Source of the DNA: a virus
IMG/VR virus record: IMGVR_UViG_3300000557_000038
Span: 1-20,382 of that record
Strand: one strand, 5' to 3'
DNA length: 20,382 nucleotides
In this document: one piece after another, positions 18,657 to 20,382 of the stretch
Numbering within the stretch: position 1 is the stretch's first letter
Layout of the letters: the number at the start of each line of letters is the position of its first letter
Program-made: the position numbers and the translations under genes
The notes under the pieces: model-generated
Databases searched by the model: none
Told to the model about the DNA's origin: nothing
The model's input: only the letters and a program-made list of their open reading frames with translations

Positions 18657-19435
18657 ACTCTAACTAATGATCCTTCTCCAAAACTATCTCTATATAATGG
18701 TGCGATATCTTTAAATGTTAATGTTAAATCTGTATGTATAGGATATCCATTTCTATATGGAGATTTTCACGTAGGCTGAACCGCTGTTAAAGCGGCATAT
18801 TCAATATGTATAAATGGCAAAGGTTCTGTTTTAATTTCAAAACATGCTGGAAATTTTATTAATATTGCAGAATCTTCTTCCATTTCAGGACAAGATAATT
18901 CTTGTAATTCTCTAATAGCTTTAAAAATATCTTCTGCTGTAGTGTTATTATCATAATGGGCCAATGAAAATGTAAAGGTATATTCTCTCCTATTACTATC
19001 TCTATAAACTAATGGAGAATCTACTCTTCAGCCCATTGAATCAACTAAATTTATTTCTCCTATTTCCTGAGCGCCCCTTAGTAAACCAGACCTACTATCA
19101 ATTGTTTGTTGTCCTTCTGGTATTCCCTCTAGAGCTCTTGATATTTTATCTTCTGCTGACCTAACTGCCTGATCTCCTATTTTTGAAACTTTATATAAAT
19201 TTGCTGCCTGTTGAGCAAGTCTGGTTGCTATAGATTCATATTCTTCTCAAGTATGAACAACATTTTCAGAAATTTCATTAGGAGCTAAGAATAATCAATC
19301 ATTTATTTTAGATGTACCGATAGGCGTATTATTACCCCTTACATAACCACTTTGAGTAGTTATTTCTTTGGCCACAATTGACATTGATAATATATCCTTA
19401 TCAGACAAATGTATAGGTATTAAATTATGTCCCAT
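18647..19435 (-). CDS. gp48/gp54-like tail tube cap or baseplate protein
   Basis: Encodes 262 aa, starting MGHNLIPIHLSDKDILSMSI after GGAGAA and ending TAA within the ribosome-binding region of the next gene. Following the tape measure, it resembles the T4 gp48/gp54 family. The C-terminal half has EYTFTFSLAHYDNNTTAEDI, KFPACFEIKTEPLPFIHIEY and AVQPTWKSPYRNGYPIHTDL, then TLTFKDIAPLYRDSFGEG, the pattern of a tube-like fold (long strands, P-x-x-[VI]-x-L-x-[LV]-x-F). gp48 and gp54 cap the baseplate and start tube growth. The N-terminal about 100 residues are helical (TWEEYESIATRLAQQAANLY). The assignment is from pattern and gene order. Confidence 0.75.
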
Positions 19436-19444
19436 TTCTTCTCC

Positions 19445-20382
19445 TTATAAAGATGACCCTAGTGTTGTTTTATTCATGAACACCATACCAAAGTTTTCAA
19501 TTTCATCGGGGGATTCGTTCATAACTCTGTTTTGGCCAGAATTGACATTTTGGCTATTAATAATTGATGTATTTATACTTTTAACCATATTATCATTATT
19601 CTTTCTGTTATTTTTTACTTCTTTTTTCATTTCTTCTAATATTTGATTATTAATTTTTGCACTTTCATTCATCACCTCTTTTTGCATTTTATATTTTTGA
19701 TTTTCAAGAGATAATAATTCAGAATTTAAATATATTATATTCTTTAACGATTCGTTATCCATTTTTTGAATGTTGGAAAATGCTTTATTTATTTGGGACT
19801 CATTATCATCTTTTACAATATCATCAACTCCTAATCCAACCGCTCTTAGTCCTCTTTGAGCAAAATTAGGCAGTTTTTCTCATACCCATTCCTTTACTTG
19901 ATCCCATCCCGGCAACATCCCTTTTATTCATTCAACTATTCTTCTAGGAATTTCAAGTACCGAAGATAGGGCATCCATCATTGCTGACATGCCATCATCG
20001 CCTAATCTTTCGGATATTCATTCTTTTACTTTACTTCATGACGGTAAGGCATCTTTTATTCAGTCAATTACTTTACTTGGAATATTAAATACAGATGTTA
20101 GTATAGATTTAAACATTCCTATAAAATTTGTTTCTTCATCAAAAAGACTTGTTATTCACTCATATGCCTTTTGAAATGGGGTAGTAATAGTATTTCATAC
20201 AAACGATATGCCAGATTTTATGTTGTTTAATAATGATTGAATAATTCCACTATCATCATCACTAGTAAAATTATCAAATAAATTATATACTAATCTAAAT
20301 GGCCATGTTATAACACCTCATCACATTGATATAGCAGTTTTAATACCGCCAAGGATAGTACTAAGAATACCGCTATCATCTT
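19445..20382 (-). CDS. Tape measure protein, C-terminal part (5' end outside window)
   Basis: The last 311 codons of a gene entering from the right edge, ending TAA. It has four degenerate about 45-residue repeats: DDSGILSTILGGIKTAIS..., DDSGIIQSLLNNIKSGIS..., FKSILTSVFNIPSKVIDWIK... and MDALSSVLEIPRRIVEWIKG.... Each pairs hydrophobic amphipathic helices with a Trp-rich W-[IV]-x-x-x-L/P element (DALPSWSKVKEWISERLG, GMLPGWDQVKEWVWEKLP). A charged coiled coil follows (ELLSLENQKYKMQKEVMNES to EEMKKEVKNNRKNND). The C-terminal region of tape measures typically contacts the baseplate hub. Position directly before the tube-cap gene supports this. UGA encodes most of the Trp in the repeats. Confidence 0.85.

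Noticed and set aside
763-19435. Widespread pseudogenes or frameshifts, suggested by short broken minus-strand frames
   Set aside because: Every break checked is an in-frame TGA; reading it as Trp restores continuous frames with conserved motifs and no shift of frame.
717-20174. Plus-strand open frames of 60-100 codons (e.g. 2239-2526, 5980-6288, 16115-16393)
   Set aside because: They lie antisense to well-supported minus-strand genes, are low-complexity (Ile/Tyr/Phe/Ser-rich), lack ribosome-binding sites, and mirror the repeats of the real genes.
1-20382. UGA read as glycine (code 25), or TAG recoded to glutamine (code 15)
   Set aside because: TGA falls on conserved Trp positions (gp53 WW, DUF285 GNWD, PEGA-like DGW.TP), and TAG occurs at true gene ends followed at once by ribosome-binding sites and starts.
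1-20382. Extracellular contractile injection system or tailocin instead of a phage
   Set aside because: It cannot be excluded, but the long Trp-rich tape-measure end, several fibre/adhesin genes and lack of an ATPase or toxin cargo gene in view fit a phage tail better; flanking capsid and terminase genes would settle it.

Overview
This window is a single, tightly packed, minus-strand late operon encoding the distal tail and baseplate of a contractile-tailed (myovirus-type) phage, or a prophage or tailocin of that design. It is AT-rich. It cannot be read with the standard code because UGA is used as tryptophan (translation table 4). Three things show this. Long reading frames continue across many in-frame TGA codons. 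Aligned copies of the same 75-nt protein repeat carry TGA and TGG at the same tryptophan. All 17 complete stop codons are TAA (13) or TAG (4), never TGA. The host is therefore plausibly a UGA=Trp bacterium (Mollicutes-like), or the phage itself is recoded. No capsid, terminase or integrase gene is in view, so the particle type is inferred from the tail genes alone.

In transcription order (right to left) the layout is: the 3' end of a tape-measure gene (19445-20382); a gp48/gp54-like tube-cap or baseplate protein (18647-19435); a small gp53-like wedge protein (18261-18644); a gp27/VgrG-like hub (17053-18261); a gp5-like spike with OB-fold and octad beta-helix needle but no lysozyme (15955-17043); three small proteins without a firm assignment (14356-15945); a PAAR spike tip (14066-14353); gp25 (13655-14035); and a 1521-aa gp6-type wedge protein carrying twelve tandem beta-sandwich repeats (9074-13639).

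Below 9074 the operon becomes an adhesin and receptor-binding region: an 861-aa WD40/beta-propeller protein (6470-9055); a tail fibre (5128-6444); a 203-aa protein that looks like the missing C-terminal half of gp6 (4505-5116); a P2 gpI-like protein (3555-4502); a fibronectin-like protein with a poly-(EEEEP) linker and DUF285/BspA-type repeats (2125-3543); a beta-propeller repeat protein (763-2100); and a paralogously led adhesin running off the left edge (1-723).

The genes are spaced 2 to 39 nt apart or overlap by 1 nt, usually with a GGAG/AGGA ribosome-binding site. No promoter, terminator, RNA gene or plus-strand gene is convincing, and there is no non-coding stretch over 40 nt. The main points of interest are the recoding, the apparently split and expanded gp6 wedge, and the concentration of eukaryote-like or host-like display modules (WD40, PEGA-like, DUF285, FnIII-like) on one baseplate, with DNA repeats suggesting recombination among the adhesin genes.
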